NCBI GenBank assembly: GCA_964606325.1
Contig: CAZSGE010000002.1
Span: forward strand, 62,001-126,000
DNA length: 64,000 nt
Source of the DNA: Berkiella sp964606325
GTDB lineage: Bacteria; Pseudomonadota; Gammaproteobacteria; Berkiellales; Berkiellaceae
Reading direction: 5' to 3'
The notes under the pieces are model-generated. The model did not search any database, was not told the DNA's origin, and was given only the letters and a program-made list of their open reading frames with translations. Made by a program: the position numbers and the translations under genes. The stretch's first letter is position 1. Each line of letters starts with the position of its first letter. Positions 51,634-61,364 of this stretch are shown piece after piece.

Positions 51634-53472
51634 ATGAGATACAAACACCACCATTTGCAATCAAAAGCCCATGAGAAAAACCTCACGTCGGCACGGGCTT
51701 TTATCGGCATTATTTTTATTGGGTTTATGATAGCAATTTTGCTGATTCGTGTAGCTTATTTACAAATAACCGATCACCAAAAATATAAAACCCTATCGAA
51801 CAAAAATCAGTTACGGTTGGTCCCCATCGCTCCCGCCCGAGGGCTCATCTACGATAGAAATGGCAAACTGTTGGCTAAGAATATGCCCGCTTTCCATTTA
51901 GCGGTTATCCCTGATGACATAGAAGACATGACCAGTACCCTAAATGAAATCAATAAAATTATTCCGCTTGATGCCCAATCGCAAAAAGCTTTTTTAGATA
52001 AGGTAGAAAATAGTCCCTCTTATCAACGGCAACTCCTTAAAATTAAATTGAGCGAAGAGGAAGTAAGTCGATTTGCCGTTAACCAATACCGCTTTCCAGG
52101 AGTGTTCTTATTGGTCGATCTCATTAGAGACTACCCTTACAACGATCTGATGGCGCATGTGATTGGCTACGTGAGCGAAGCCAATAAAGATGATTTAACT
52201 AAAATGGACAAAAAACGCTATGCAGGCACCTATCAAATCGGCAAAACAGGCCTTGAAAAATTTTATGAAAACCAGCTGCAAGGAACGCCTGGCTTTCAAC
52301 AAATGGAAGCTGATGTATTAGGTCGCGAAGTTAGATCCTTGTCTACCATCCCTGCCACTTCTGGACAGGATTTACATTTGACCATCGATATTGAACTGCA
52401 AAAGATTGCCACAGAGGCTTTGGGAGAAAACAAAGGGGCGATTGTTGTCATTGATCCTAACAATGGCGAAGTACTTGCCATGGCAAGTACGCCAAGTTTT
52501 GATCCAAATCACTTTGTGCGCGGTCTGGATCAACGCTCTTACAACCTACTTCGCCAGGCTAATGATAGACCCTTATTTAACCGCGCCTTACAAGGACAAT
52601 ATCCTCCTGGCTCTACCGTAAAGCCTATCGTGGCATTAGCAGGATTAACCAGCCAAAAAGTCAACACCAGTCAGAAGGTGTTTGATCCAGGTTGGTATCA
52701 GTTGAATAATGCTGGCCGCTTTTATCGTGACTGGAATAAAAAAGGCCACGGTTGGACAGATTTAGAAAAATCCATTCGTGAGTCCTGTGATATTTATTAT
52801 TATCAATTAGCCGAGAAGTTAGGTATTACTCAACTTTCCGCGGCGTTTTCTGAGGTAGGATTAGGGAAACCTACTGGTATTGATTTGCCTGGCGAACAAA
52901 AAGGAATTGTGCCATCCATTGCTTGGAAGAAAAAAACCCTTGGTGCAGTTTGGTACCCAGGCGAAACCATTATTACAGGGATAGGCCAAGGCTATACGAC
53001 AGCAACCCCCTTACAACTTGCTGTGATGGCTTCTTATATTGCCAACCGTGGAACAGCCTACAGTTTACACTTAAATAAAGCGCTCGCCCCCAAAAAATTA
53101 CCGCCATTAAAAATTGCGGATGACAAATACTGGGATGCCATTATTGAGCCTATGCATCAAGTCACTCAGCACCCTCAAGGTACTGCATTCAAATATTTTA
53201 CCGGCTTTAAGATTGATGTAGCAGGCAAAACGGGTACCTCTCAAGTGTTTGGCATTAAGCAAAATGAAACTTATGATCACGATAAAATTGCACAACATTT
53301 ACGAGATCACTCCCTTTTTGTTGGGTTTGCGCCTGTTAGCCATCCGACCGTTGCGATTGCGGTTTTATTAGAAAATCAGCGCGCAAGCGCCAGTGTCGCC
53401 AGAGTCGTGTTGGAAAAATACTTTACGGAAATCAAGCATGTTGAACAAAGCGAAATACCCGAGGCATCTTAA
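51634..53472 (+). CDS. mrdA: Penicillin-binding protein 2
   Basis: PBP2 is the transpeptidase of the rod elongasome, partner of RodA. From ATG 51634 the protein is 612 residues with one N-terminal membrane helix (FIGIIFIGFMIAILLIRVAYL), the pedestal domain (RGLIYDRNGKLLA), and the transpeptidase domain: Ser327 in STVK, SCD in RESCDIYYYQ, and KTGT at 532-535. An earlier TTG start at 51598 is possible but less likely. rodA overlaps its 3' end. Confidence 0.96.
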   Translation: MRYKHHHLQSKAHEKNLTSARAFIGIIFIGFMIAILLIRVAYLQITDHQKYKTLSNKNQLRLVPIAPARGLIYDRNGKLLAKNMPAFHLAVIPDDIEDMTSTLNEINKIIPLDAQSQKAFLDKVENSPSYQRQLLKIKLSEEEVSRFAVNQYRFPGVFLLVDLIRDYPYNDLMAHVIGYVSEANKDDLTKMDKKRYAGTYQIGKTGLEKFYENQLQGTPGFQQMEADVLGREVRSLSTIPATSGQDLHLTIDIELQKIATEALGENKGAIVVIDPNNGEVLAMASTPSFDPNHFVRGLDQRSYNLLRQANDRPLFNRALQGQYPPGSTVKPIVALAGLTSQKVNTSQKVFDPGWYQLNNAGRFYRDWNKKGHGWTDLEKSIRESCDIYYYQLAEKLGITQLSAAFSEVGLGKPTGIDLPGEQKGIVPSIAWKKKTLGAVWYPGETIITGIGQGYTTATPLQLAVMASYIANRGTAYSLHLNKALAPKKLPPLKIADDKYWDAIIEPMHQVTQHPQGTAFKYFTGFKIDVAGKTGTSQVFGIKQNETYDHDKIAQHLRDHSLFVGFAPVSHPTVAIAVLLENQRASASVARVVLEKYFTEIKHVEQSEIPEAS

Positions 53473-54583
53473 TCCTCCCATGTGGCGGCAAATGCCAGGC
53501 GTTAGACTCCTTGGCCATGTGAATTGGGATGGCTGGTTGTTTATGTTAATTGCGCTTTTGCTTGCCTTGAGCTTTGGTCTTATCTATAGCGCCAGTGGAC
53601 AAAAACCTGCAATCTTGCTCAGACATGGCATCCATGTGGGTATTAGCTTTATTGCCTATTTTATTATGGCGCAGATCTCTCCTCGCACCATTAAACAATG
53701 GGCACCCTTTTTGTTTGGCTTTGGTATCATATTGTTGCTTGCTGTCTTTGTGGTCGGTAGCGCTAGTAAAGGCGCTCAACGTTGGGTAAATCTTGGTCCA
53801 ATCCGTTTCCAACCCTCTGAATTTATGAAACTCGTGGCGCCTTTGATGCTTGCTTATTATTTATCTAACAAGCCCTTGCCAGTGGATAGAATGCATCTTG
53901 TGGTCAGCCTTATCATTATTTTTGTCCCAGGATTGCTTATTGCCAAACAGCCCGACTTAGGGACAGGCTTATTAGTAATTGGCACAGGATTTGGTGTGTT
54001 GTTTTTTGCTGGGATCCGCTGGCGATTAATATTTAAGATGGTTGGCTTAGGATTAGCTGGCTTACCATTGCTGTGGTTTTGTTTGCATGATTATCAACGT
54101 CAACGGGTCATGACCTTTTTAAATCCAGAAAGTGATCCCCTCGGTGCTGGCTATCATATTATCCAATCCAAAATTGCGATTGGCTCTGGTGGTCTCTATG
54201 GCAAAGGTTGGTGCTTAGGATCACAGGTACAATTAAATTTTTTACCCGAGCGCACCACCGACTTTATCTTTAGCGTATTAGGCGAAGAATTTGGCTTCAT
54301 TGGTGCTTGTGTATTAAGTGCCTTGTATTTTGCGGTTATCTACCGTGGCATTCAAATTATGACCCAAACCGAAGATCTGTTCAGTCGATTAGTTGCTGGC
54401 GGGATTGTGTTTGGTTTCTTTATTTGTTTTTTCATTAATATCGGCATGGTCAGCGGATTGCTCCCCGTCGTGGGCTGCCCGCTACCGTTAATCAGTTATG
54501 GTGGCACTTCCCTGGTGACGTGGATGGCTGCTTTCGGTATGCTGGTATCCATTCAGTCCCAACAAAAGAATTCGCCAAGGTAG
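53438..54583 (+). CDS. rodA: Rod-shape SEDS glycosyltransferase RodA
   Basis: RodA polymerises glycan with PBP2. The protein has ~10 membrane helices and SEDS signatures: GAQRWVNLGPIRFQPSEFMKL, KQPDLGTGLLV, RQRVMTFLNPESDPLGAGYH, LPERTTDFIFSVLGEEFGF, and GLLPVVGCPLPLISYGGTSL. ATG 53438 gives 381 residues and overlaps mrdA by 35 bases; ATG 53480, just after the mrdA stop, is also possible and would lose only a polar N-terminus. Confidence 0.95.
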   Translation: MLNKAKYPRHLNPPMWRQMPGVRLLGHVNWDGWLFMLIALLLALSFGLIYSASGQKPAILLRHGIHVGISFIAYFIMAQISPRTIKQWAPFLFGFGIILLLAVFVVGSASKGAQRWVNLGPIRFQPSEFMKLVAPLMLAYYLSNKPLPVDRMHLVVSLIIIFVPGLLIAKQPDLGTGLLVIGTGFGVLFFAGIRWRLIFKMVGLGLAGLPLLWFCLHDYQRQRVMTFLNPESDPLGAGYHIIQSKIAIGSGGLYGKGWCLGSQVQLNFLPERTTDFIFSVLGEEFGFIGACVLSALYFAVIYRGIQIMTQTEDLFSRLVAGGIVFGFFICFFINIGMVSGLLPVVGCPLPLISYGGTSLVTWMAAFGMLVSIQSQQKNSPR

Positions 54584-54588
54584 GCAAC

Positions 54589-55605
54589 ATGCAAAAAAGT
54601 AGTATGACAAAATTATTCACGACAATCTTATGTTTGTTCACCCTTTTAAGCGCACGAGCAGAAGATAAACCTTTAAGTGCGCGACCAGAAGTAAAAGCCT
54701 TTATTCAAATGATGGTTACAAAACATCATTTTGATAAAGTGCAATTAACTAGTTGGTTAGATAGTGCAAAAATACAGCCCAGCATTTTAAAAGCGATTTC
54801 CAAACCTGCTGAAAAATCAACGTGGGCACGTTATGAGCCCATTTTTCTCACGCCTAAACGTATCGACGAAGGTGTGGCTTTTTGGCAGCAAAATAAAGCA
54901 GCACTGGCCAAAGCTGAAAAAGAATATGGGGTGCCAGCTCAAATCATCGTGGCTATCATTGGGGTTGAAACCTTTTATGGTAAACAGACGGGACAATATA
55001 GTGTTCTTGATTCCTTAGTCACACTCGGCTTTGACTATCCACCTCGCGCCAAGTTCTTCCTATCTGAATTGGAAGAATTTTTATTATTATCAAGAGAGCA
55101 AAAATGGGATCCTACTCAAATTAAAGGCTCATATGCGGGCGCTATGGGTAAACCTCAATTTATTTCTAGCAGTTATCGCCGTTATGCAATTGACTTTCAT
55201 AATAAAGGCCAGCGTGATCTGCTCAATAACGTCGATGATGCCATCGGCAGTGTCGCCAACTATTTCAAGCTCAACGGTTGGAAAAAAGGCGAGCCTGTTG
55301 CTTTTAGCGCCAAAGCCTCTGGCGATAAATTTAAAGCAGCAATAGCTGCATCAAATAACCCTAAACCCGACACCAGTTTACAAAAGTTGTCTGAATTGGG
55401 TATCAAACCTGTTTCTAAACATCTTAAAGATCCTAAGCAAAACTTTGCACTGATTGGATTGGAAGGCAAAGATGGCTTCGAATATTGGCTAGGTGCTAAT
55501 AATTTCTACGTGATTACACGCTATAACCGAAGCAGTTTGTATGCAATGGCGGTATACCAGCTAAGCGAAAAAATTAAAAATGGATATCAGACCAAGACTG
55601 CTTAA
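54589..55605 (+). CDS. mltB: Membrane-bound lytic murein transglycosylase B
   Basis: MltB cleaves glycan strands to 1,6-anhydro ends. From ATG 54589 (AAGG upstream) it is 338 residues with a signal peptide (LFTTILCLFTLLSARA). No lipobox is seen, so it is probably soluble, like SltB forms. The catalytic Glu127 lies in IIGVETFYGKQTG. SYAGAMGKPQFISSSYRRYA and AIGSVANYFKLNGWKKGE are the other family blocks. The mrdA-rodA-mltB-rlpA-dacA order is standard. Confidence 0.95.
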   Translation: MQKSSMTKLFTTILCLFTLLSARAEDKPLSARPEVKAFIQMMVTKHHFDKVQLTSWLDSAKIQPSILKAISKPAEKSTWARYEPIFLTPKRIDEGVAFWQQNKAALAKAEKEYGVPAQIIVAIIGVETFYGKQTGQYSVLDSLVTLGFDYPPRAKFFLSELEEFLLLSREQKWDPTQIKGSYAGAMGKPQFISSSYRRYAIDFHNKGQRDLLNNVDDAIGSVANYFKLNGWKKGEPVAFSAKASGDKFKAAIAASNNPKPDTSLQKLSELGIKPVSKHLKDPKQNFALIGLEGKDGFEYWLGANNFYVITRYNRSSLYAMAVYQLSEKIKNGYQTKTA

Positions 55606-55627
55606 AGCTTATTGAATGGAATCAATT

Positions 55628-56704
55628 ATGAAAAATCACTTTTTGAAAGGTTCTATTGTGCTACTTGCCTTAATACTAAGTGCTTGTAGCCAAACGGGCC
55701 CACGTAAACCCGGTAAACCGATTAAAGGTCCGCTTTCTCAAATTGAAGAAGCGGTTCATGGCGATGGACCACCTGATTCAGAAATTGATGTAACGCATAT
55801 CCCTAATGCAACGCCCAAAGTAGAGCCCATCAGTCGTTACGGCAATCCTCATAAATACGAAGTATTCGGCATACATTATCATACCATGCCTCACAGCAAG
55901 GGTTATGCCGCAGAAGGTACTGCCTCGTGGTATGGCCGAAAATTTCATGGGCAACGCACCAGTAGCGGCGAACCGTATGATATGTATGGCATGACCGCAG
56001 CACATCGCTCATTACCCTTACCTACTTACGCCAAAATTGAAAATTTGCGCAACGGCAAAGAAGTGATTGTGAAAATTAATGACAGAGGCCCCTTTGTTAA
56101 AGGTAGGCTGATTGATCTTTCTTATGCTGCCGCTAAAAAATTGGGTATTCACGCAACAGGCACTGGCAAAGTCCGCATCACGGCGATTGATCCTGTGGCC
56201 TGGCATAAGCAACAGAAAGACGGTACTCGCTTAGCGAAAAACTCCAAGAAAGGAAAGTCTGGCAAAAAAGCTACTCAGCTAGCCCAGGCTGATAAACCTA
56301 AAAAAGCAGGCGAAAAAACTTCAGCAAAAGCAAACTCACCCACAAAAGCCCAAGCTTTGGCTCAAACAAAAGCAGCGCCTAAAGCCAAAACGGCTACCGT
56401 GGCCCAAGCCAAGGCGCCTGCAAAGCCTAAAGCTAAAACCACGCAAGTAGCCAAGACCGACAAACAAATCTATATACAGTTAGGCGCATTTATTAAAAAG
56501 AATAATGCAGAAAAATTAGCTAATAAAGCTACCACGCTCACCGCTGCTCTGGATAACGTAAACGTTAAAGTCGTTGATAGAAAAACAAGCAAAGATGCTT
56601 ATAAGGTGCGTGTTGGCCCCTTAAAAGATGAGCAAGCAGCTAAAACATTACAAAAGAAGCTGGTCGCTCTGAATGGTGCCAGCCCTAAAGTGGTCTACGA
56701 ATAA
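55628..56704 (+). CDS. rlpA: Septal-ring lytic transglycosylase RlpA
   Basis: RlpA cleaves naked glycans at septa in Pseudomonas. The 358-residue lipoprotein (LILSAC lipobox, Cys20) has the DPBB domain AEGTASWYGRKFHGQRTSSGEPYDMYGMTAAHRSLP... VKINDRGPFVKGRLIDLSYAAA, a long Ala/Lys-rich linker, and a C-terminal SPOR domain (IYIQLGAFIKKNNAEKLANK... YKVRVGPLKDEQAAKTL). ATG 55628 starts the signal directly; ATG 55616 would add four residues. GGACAGGCAT repeats follow the stop. Confidence 0.95.
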   Translation: MKNHFLKGSIVLLALILSACSQTGPRKPGKPIKGPLSQIEEAVHGDGPPDSEIDVTHIPNATPKVEPISRYGNPHKYEVFGIHYHTMPHSKGYAAEGTASWYGRKFHGQRTSSGEPYDMYGMTAAHRSLPLPTYAKIENLRNGKEVIVKINDRGPFVKGRLIDLSYAAAKKLGIHATGTGKVRITAIDPVAWHKQQKDGTRLAKNSKKGKSGKKATQLAQADKPKKAGEKTSAKANSPTKAQALAQTKAAPKAKTATVAQAKAPAKPKAKTTQVAKTDKQIYIQLGAFIKKNNAEKLANKATTLTAALDNVNVKVVDRKTSKDAYKVRVGPLKDEQAAKTLQKKLVALNGASPKVVYE

Positions 56705-56716
56705 CCCCATTTTGAC

Positions 56717-56805
56717 GGGACAGGCATCTTGTCTTGTCCCTCTCCTCTACGGGACAGGCATCTTCTTTCACCAACCTTTACTTGGGGACAGGCATATCTA
56801 TCCCC
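56717..56805 (+). repeat. Three copies of GGACAGGCAT repeat with hairpins
   Basis: GGACAGGCAT lies at 56718-56727, 56752-56761 and 56786-56795, 34 bases apart each time. Copy 1 forms GGGACAGG/CTTGTCCC (56717-56724 with 56733-56740). Copy 3 forms GGGGA/TCCCC (56784-56788 with 56801-56805). Two more copies are at 19023-19093. They may act as rlpA terminators. Confidence 0.75.
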
Positions 56806-56886
56806 TACTGCTAAATAAAAATCAAATCACGTGTTAAAATGTCCCCAGTCTGCCGTTTTTAATAATAAGAGTGTGGGGTAACTAAC

Positions 56887-58083
56887 ATGCGTCGAGTCGC
56901 TTTTTTGAGGCTAATTTCTTTGTTCTTTTGGGCACCACTTTGTGTTGCTGCAACGGCAGCTATTCCAGCTGTGCCACAGGCACCTCAGATAGCTGCTGAG
57001 GCCTATATTTTGATCGATTATATGAGCGGTAAAGTCTTGGCTGAAAAAGACTCCAAAAAACGAATCGATCCTGCCAGTCTCACCAAAATGATGACTGTCT
57101 ATGTTTTTGATCACGAACTCCAAAGCGGCCACTTCACCTTAGAAGATGAAATCGCCGTCAGTGAAAATGCCTGGAAAACCGAAGGTTCCCGCATGTTTGT
57201 GCCCGTAGGCAAAAAAATCCAAGCCAAAGACTTGTTGCGGGGAATCATTATTCAATCCGGCAATGATGCTACCGTTGCGCTTGCTGAATATGTGGCTGGC
57301 TCAGAAAAATCATTTACTGATTTGATGAACCAATATGCACAACGCATTGGCATGAAGGACACACACTTTGCTAATGCAACAGGCATACCTGATCCTGAAC
57401 ATTACACAACCGCTGCAGATTTGAGCTTGTTAGCTTCTGCCCTCATCAGACAGTTCCCAGAAACTTACAAAATCTATTCTGAAAAATGGTTTACTTTTAA
57501 CGGCATTAAACAGCCTAATCGTAATCGTTTGTTGTGGCGCGAACCATATATCGATGGCATCAAAACCGGTCACTCCAGCACCGCTGGTTATTGCTTAGCG
57601 GCTTCAGGTCAAAAAGATAATATGCGTCTAATTTCCATCTTGGTTGGCGCGCAAACAGAAGCTGAAAGAACAGAGCAAACTTTACAATTGCTCCGTTTTG
57701 GTTTTCGCTTTTTTGAAACCCATCACCTTTTCCAAGCTAACACCACACTCAATGAACCCAGAGTATGGATGGGCGATAAAAAGACATTATCACTTGGGGT
57801 TAACAAAGATTTATATATCACCATTCCCCAAGGTCAATATAAATCCCTTGATGCGAAAATGAATATTGATAAAAGCCTAACAGCGCCCATCTTAAAGGGT
57901 GAAAATCATGGCAAAGTGGTTGTTAAAATTGGCGACGAACTTATCGCTGAAATGCCTCTCGTTGCCTTAGAAGATGTGCAAAAAGGCACTATGTGGAATC
58001 GCTTCTCTGATTATGTCAGCTTAGGGATCCATAAAATGCTGAATCCTGCAACCGCAGCAGAAACAGTTGCTCAAGGTGCCTAA
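56887..58083 (+). CDS. dacA: D-alanyl-D-alanine carboxypeptidase (PBP5/6 type)
   Basis: DacA removes the terminal D-Ala of pentapeptides. The 398-residue protein has a signal peptide (LRLISLFFWAPLCVAATA), Ser64 and Lys67 in SLTK, Ser124 in SGN, and KTGHSSTAGYC. The C-terminal beta domain (about 295-370) and amphipathic anchor helix (TMWNRFSDYVSLGIHKML) are typical of PBP5. Its stop overlaps the ybeD start by one base. Confidence 0.96.
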   Translation: MRRVAFLRLISLFFWAPLCVAATAAIPAVPQAPQIAAEAYILIDYMSGKVLAEKDSKKRIDPASLTKMMTVYVFDHELQSGHFTLEDEIAVSENAWKTEGSRMFVPVGKKIQAKDLLRGIIIQSGNDATVALAEYVAGSEKSFTDLMNQYAQRIGMKDTHFANATGIPDPEHYTTAADLSLLASALIRQFPETYKIYSEKWFTFNGIKQPNRNRLLWREPYIDGIKTGHSSTAGYCLAASGQKDNMRLISILVGAQTEAERTEQTLQLLRFGFRFFETHHLFQANTTLNEPRVWMGDKKTLSLGVNKDLYITIPQGQYKSLDAKMNIDKSLTAPILKGENHGKVVVKIGDELIAEMPLVALEDVQKGTMWNRFSDYVSLGIHKMLNPATAAETVAQGA

Positions 58084-58352
58084 TGTCTGAGGCTAATACA
58101 GGTAAACTCACCTTTCCGTGTGAGTTTACCTTTAAAATAATTGGGCTTGCCAATAACGACTTCGAAGCGGCAGCTTTAGGCATTTTACATAAGCACTTCC
58201 CCCATATGGGGGAAGGTGCAATTACCACCAACCCAAGCAAAAATGGCAAATATTTGGCATACTCAGTGACGGTGAATGCCCTTAGTCAAGATCAGCTCGA
58301 TGCAGCCTACAAGGACTTAAGTGCGCATCCCTTAGTATTGTTTGCCCTATAA
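58083..58352 (+). CDS. ybeD: YbeD (DUF493/UPF0250) family protein
   Basis: This 89-residue protein has the family core KLTFPCEFTFKIIGLANNDFEAAALGILHKHFP and KNGKYLAYSVTVNALSQDQLDAAYKDLSAHPLV, an ACT-like fold. It has been proposed to take part in lipoate or allosteric control because it sits between dacA and lipB. It overlaps dacA by 1 base and lies 2 bases before lipB. Confidence 0.93.
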   Translation: MSEANTGKLTFPCEFTFKIIGLANNDFEAAALGILHKHFPHMGEGAITTNPSKNGKYLAYSVTVNALSQDQLDAAYKDLSAHPLVLFAL

Positions 58353-58354
58353 TA

Positions 58355-59002
58355 ATGAAACCCGCTATTCAAATTAAATCCTTCGATTCACATCAAGATT
58401 ATCAAAGTATTTATCACCAAATGCGAGAATACACGCATCATCGAGATCATCATACACCTGATGCTATTTGGTTATTAGAACATCAAAGCGTTTTTACTCA
58501 AGGACAAGCAGGTAAAGCTGAGCATATACTTGATGCAGGTAATATTCCAATCGTGCAAAGTGATAGGGGTGGTCAAGTCACTTATCATGGACCTGGTCAA
58601 TTAATGATTTACACCTTATTTGATTTAAAGCGTGCCAAATTGGGTATCAAAGCTTTTGTACAATTGTTACAAGACAGTACCATTCGCCTACTGGCCAACT
58701 ATGGCATCAATGCGCACACACTTTGCGATGCCCCTGGTGTTTATGTGAACAACGCCAAAATATGCTCTATGGGATTAAGAATTAGGCACCTTCGCGCCTA
58801 TCATGGGTTAGCGCTGAATGTCAAAATGGACTTAAGCCCTTTTTCTAGAATTAACCCCTGCGGGTTTAAACAATTATCTATGACACAAATCAGTGAATTT
58901 GTGCCTGATATCACCATTCAAAAAGTAGCGCAGGATTTTGCGCCTTTATTTATTCAACAATTTAGCAGTGAAGCCATGCTGGGAGAATGTCATGACCGAT
59001 AA
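58355..59002 (+). CDS. lipB: Octanoyl-ACP:protein N-octanoyltransferase LipB
   Basis: LipB moves octanoate from ACP to lipoyl domains. The 215-residue protein keeps Cys169 (INPCGF) and Lys135 (NNAKIC), at the same numbers as in E. coli. QSDRGGQVTYHGPGQLMIY and GLALNV are the other family blocks. It overlaps lipA by 11 bases. Confidence 0.96.
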   Translation: MKPAIQIKSFDSHQDYQSIYHQMREYTHHRDHHTPDAIWLLEHQSVFTQGQAGKAEHILDAGNIPIVQSDRGGQVTYHGPGQLMIYTLFDLKRAKLGIKAFVQLLQDSTIRLLANYGINAHTLCDAPGVYVNNAKICSMGLRIRHLRAYHGLALNVKMDLSPFSRINPCGFKQLSMTQISEFVPDITIQKVAQDFAPLFIQQFSSEAMLGECHDR

Positions 59003-59930
59003 ACAACGTGGTGAAGAAAAATTTGCCAGAATTCCCATCAAAATAGTGCCAACTGAACCCGCACAACGAAAGCGGCTTCCTGAGTGGATCCGAATTCGTG
59101 CGCCCATTACCCCTGCCGTGAGCAATTTAAAAAATTTATTGCGTGAGCATAAATTGGTGACGGTTTGCGAAGAAGCGGCTTGCCCAAATCTCAGCGAGTG
59201 CTTTAGTCATGGCACAGCGACTTTTATGATCATGGGCGACAAATGCACGCGACGTTGTACTTTTTGCGATGTCGCGCACGGCAGACCTGATGCGTTAGAT
59301 AAAGATGAGCCTCTGAATCTGGCCACTGCCTTAGGCAAAATGGGTTTAAAATATGTGGTGATCACCTCTGTTGACAGAGATGATTTGCGAGATGGTGGTG
59401 CCAGCCACTTTGCAGAATGTATTAAAGCGGCACGTGAGCATTGCCCTACCACTAAAATTGAAATCCTTGTACCTGATTTTCGGGGGCGCATGAATGTGGC
59501 CTTGGACAATTTAAGCGTCGCCTTACCTGATGTGTTTAACCATAATATGGAAACTGTTCCCAGGTTGTATAAACAAGTCAGACCAGGCTCAAATTACATT
59601 GAATCCTTAAAGTTGATCCAAGCTTTTAAAGCTCGCTTCCCACATATTCCTACTAAAAGTGGCATTATGTTGGGTCTTGGCGAGACAAATGAGGAAATTA
59701 TAGAAACCTTAAAAGACATGCGTCAGTATGATTGCGACATGTTAACGTTGGGACAATATTTGCAGCCAAGTCGTTTTCATATGCCTGTTGATCGTTATGT
59801 TTCCCCACAAGAATTTGATCTGCTTGCAAAAGAGGCATACAAACTAGGGTTTAAAAACGTGGCCAGTGGACCATTGGTAAGATCATCTTATCATGCGGAT
59901 AAACAAGCTAAAGGCGAAGTGGTATCTTAA
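58992..59930 (+). CDS. lipA: Lipoyl synthase LipA
   Basis: LipA inserts two sulfurs into the octanoyl chain by radical-SAM chemistry. From ATG 58992 (GGGAGAA upstream) it is 312 residues. The auxiliary cluster Cys59, Cys64 and Cys70 (CEEAACPNLSEC) and the SAM cluster Cys85, Cys89 and Cys92 (CTRRCTFC) are in place. RSSY near the C-terminus is also conserved. It ends the block; a hairpin follows. Confidence 0.97.
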   Translation: MTDKQRGEEKFARIPIKIVPTEPAQRKRLPEWIRIRAPITPAVSNLKNLLREHKLVTVCEEAACPNLSECFSHGTATFMIMGDKCTRRCTFCDVAHGRPDALDKDEPLNLATALGKMGLKYVVITSVDRDDLRDGGASHFAECIKAAREHCPTTKIEILVPDFRGRMNVALDNLSVALPDVFNHNMETVPRLYKQVRPGSNYIESLKLIQAFKARFPHIPTKSGIMLGLGETNEEIIETLKDMRQYDCDMLTLGQYLQPSRFHMPVDRYVSPQEFDLLAKEAYKLGFKNVASGPLVRSSYHADKQAKGEVVS

Positions 59931-59939
59931 GAATTCTTG

Positions 59940-59965
59940 TGCAGGGACGCCTATCCGCCCCTGCA
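59940..59965 (+). terminator. Hairpin after lipA
   Basis: TGCAGGG (59940-59946) pairs with CCCTGCA (59959-59965). It lies between lipA and a convergent gene. Confidence 0.5.
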
Positions 59966-59986
59966 TAGGATCTAAATTAAAATTTT

Positions 59987-60373
59987 CTATTTTAATTTCT
60001 CACGCCGAACTCCAGGATCAGAATGAACCATCATCTCTCGGTTGTCCTCATCATCTGAAGCTTCGCTTTGCGCATTATCTGGATCTAAATCTAAAGTAAC
60101 GGCTTCTTGGGGTTGCGCTGGTGCATTTTGTATAACCGATCTTCGTGAATCTCCCTTTAAGGTTAAAAAGAAAATTTTCTCTACATTGAGAGCATCTTTC
60201 ACAAACTCATGATAACGATTACGCTCAGCTTCATCCATCGATGCAACAGCGTTTGATCTTTGTGGCTCCTCAAGTTTTAAAATAGCACCAAATTTTTCAA
60301 CTTCAGCAGGTGTGTATTTTTGATCAAATTCTTTTTCTGCTAATTGCGCCGCAGTTAGACCTGTCTGTAACAT
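59987..60373 (-). CDS. Hypothetical acidic protein
   Basis: This 128-residue protein was not recognised. A helical first part (LTAAQLAEKEFDQKYTPAEVEKFGAILKL) is followed by an acidic, probably disordered tail (LDLDPDNAQSEASDDEDNRE). No signal peptide or TM. It converges on lipA. Confidence 0.5.
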   Translation of the reverse strand: MLQTGLTAAQLAEKEFDQKYTPAEVEKFGAILKLEEPQRSNAVASMDEAERNRYHEFVKDALNVEKIFFLTLKGDSRRSVIQNAPAQPQEAVTLDLDPDNAQSEASDDEDNREMMVHSDPGVRREKLK

Positions 60374-60463
60374 AATTTTACCCCATTGTGAAATGTGAGT
60401 AATTATAACAGTAAAGGTAGAGGGTATAAACTAGCTATAGAGTGCGGGGCTATACACAATACA

Positions 60464-61090
60464 TTAAGGGATCTCAGAGCACTTCATATATTGTTGGTAT
60501 TTTGTGGTGCCGCCTTGTGCGGTGACTTTGGCTTCCCACTTTGACATGGCTTTGGCATCTTTAAAATGCTCACCTAAATTAACCAAATCGGCTTGAGCAA
60601 AAATATTTCCCTGCTCTGCTAAGGGCGTCATGTTTTCTACCAGACAAAGATTTCTATCATTTTCAATTTTATCAATTTGAGCACGATTTTGTGGTGGATT
60701 ATTTTTTTCACTATCAACCCATTGTTGATAACATTTTGCATACACTTTTCTAAGCGCTTTTTTATCATCCATTTGACAATGTTTAGCATTATATTCAATA
60801 TCTTTTGTTTCCCATTCAAGATATTTTAAAAAAGCAACATACATCAAATTTTTCTGTTGCTTTGCTAATTGATCAAGCTCATCTTTTTTATTAAGTATGC
60901 ATTGTTCATCAAATTCACATTGACACAAGATTTCAATAATCGTGTATTTCCCTTTGATTCTTTTTTCTGGATCGGCCACATGTTCTTCAATGTTGTCTAA
61001 TTTTCCCAATAAGTCCACTTCCACATTGGCAGCAAGCGACGCAAGACAATAAAGCGAAAACACAACCCCGAGCAATGCACGCATTAGCAT
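60464..61090 (-). CDS. Secreted Cys-containing protein, unknown function
   Basis: The 208-residue product has a signal peptide (ALLGVVFSLYCLASLA). The mature helical domain has Cys in CQCEFDEQC, KHCQM, KCYQQW, NLCLV and MKCSE, at least eight, suggesting several disulfides in the periplasm. The helical, Cys-paired pattern is Sel1- or CHCH-like only in a loose sense. It was not identified. Confidence 0.6.
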   Translation of the reverse strand: MLMRALLGVVFSLYCLASLAANVEVDLLGKLDNIEEHVADPEKRIKGKYTIIEILCQCEFDEQCILNKKDELDQLAKQQKNLMYVAFLKYLEWETKDIEYNAKHCQMDDKKALRKVYAKCYQQWVDSEKNNPPQNRAQIDKIENDRNLCLVENMTPLAEQGNIFAQADLVNLGEHFKDAKAMSKWEAKVTAQGGTTKYQQYMKCSEIP

Positions 61091-61364
61091 ATGTCACCTT
61101 TCATACATACCGTTATCTTAGAAACTTAGCAAAATAGCAGTGGGTATGCCATTTGTCTTTGTTTTCTTAGCTAATCAACAACCTCCAGCGTCATGTAAAA
61201 CATGTAATAAAAACAGTATTCTGCTCGTTAAAACAGCAAAGCGATTATTTATGGTTTTCATTAAGCTTTAACTGTGATAAAAAGCCTCATCTTCTCTGAG
61301 ATACTGAGAAGTAAGACTAAAACCTTTAGTCTTTGCCTAGGATGTTATAAGAAGGAAATTGACT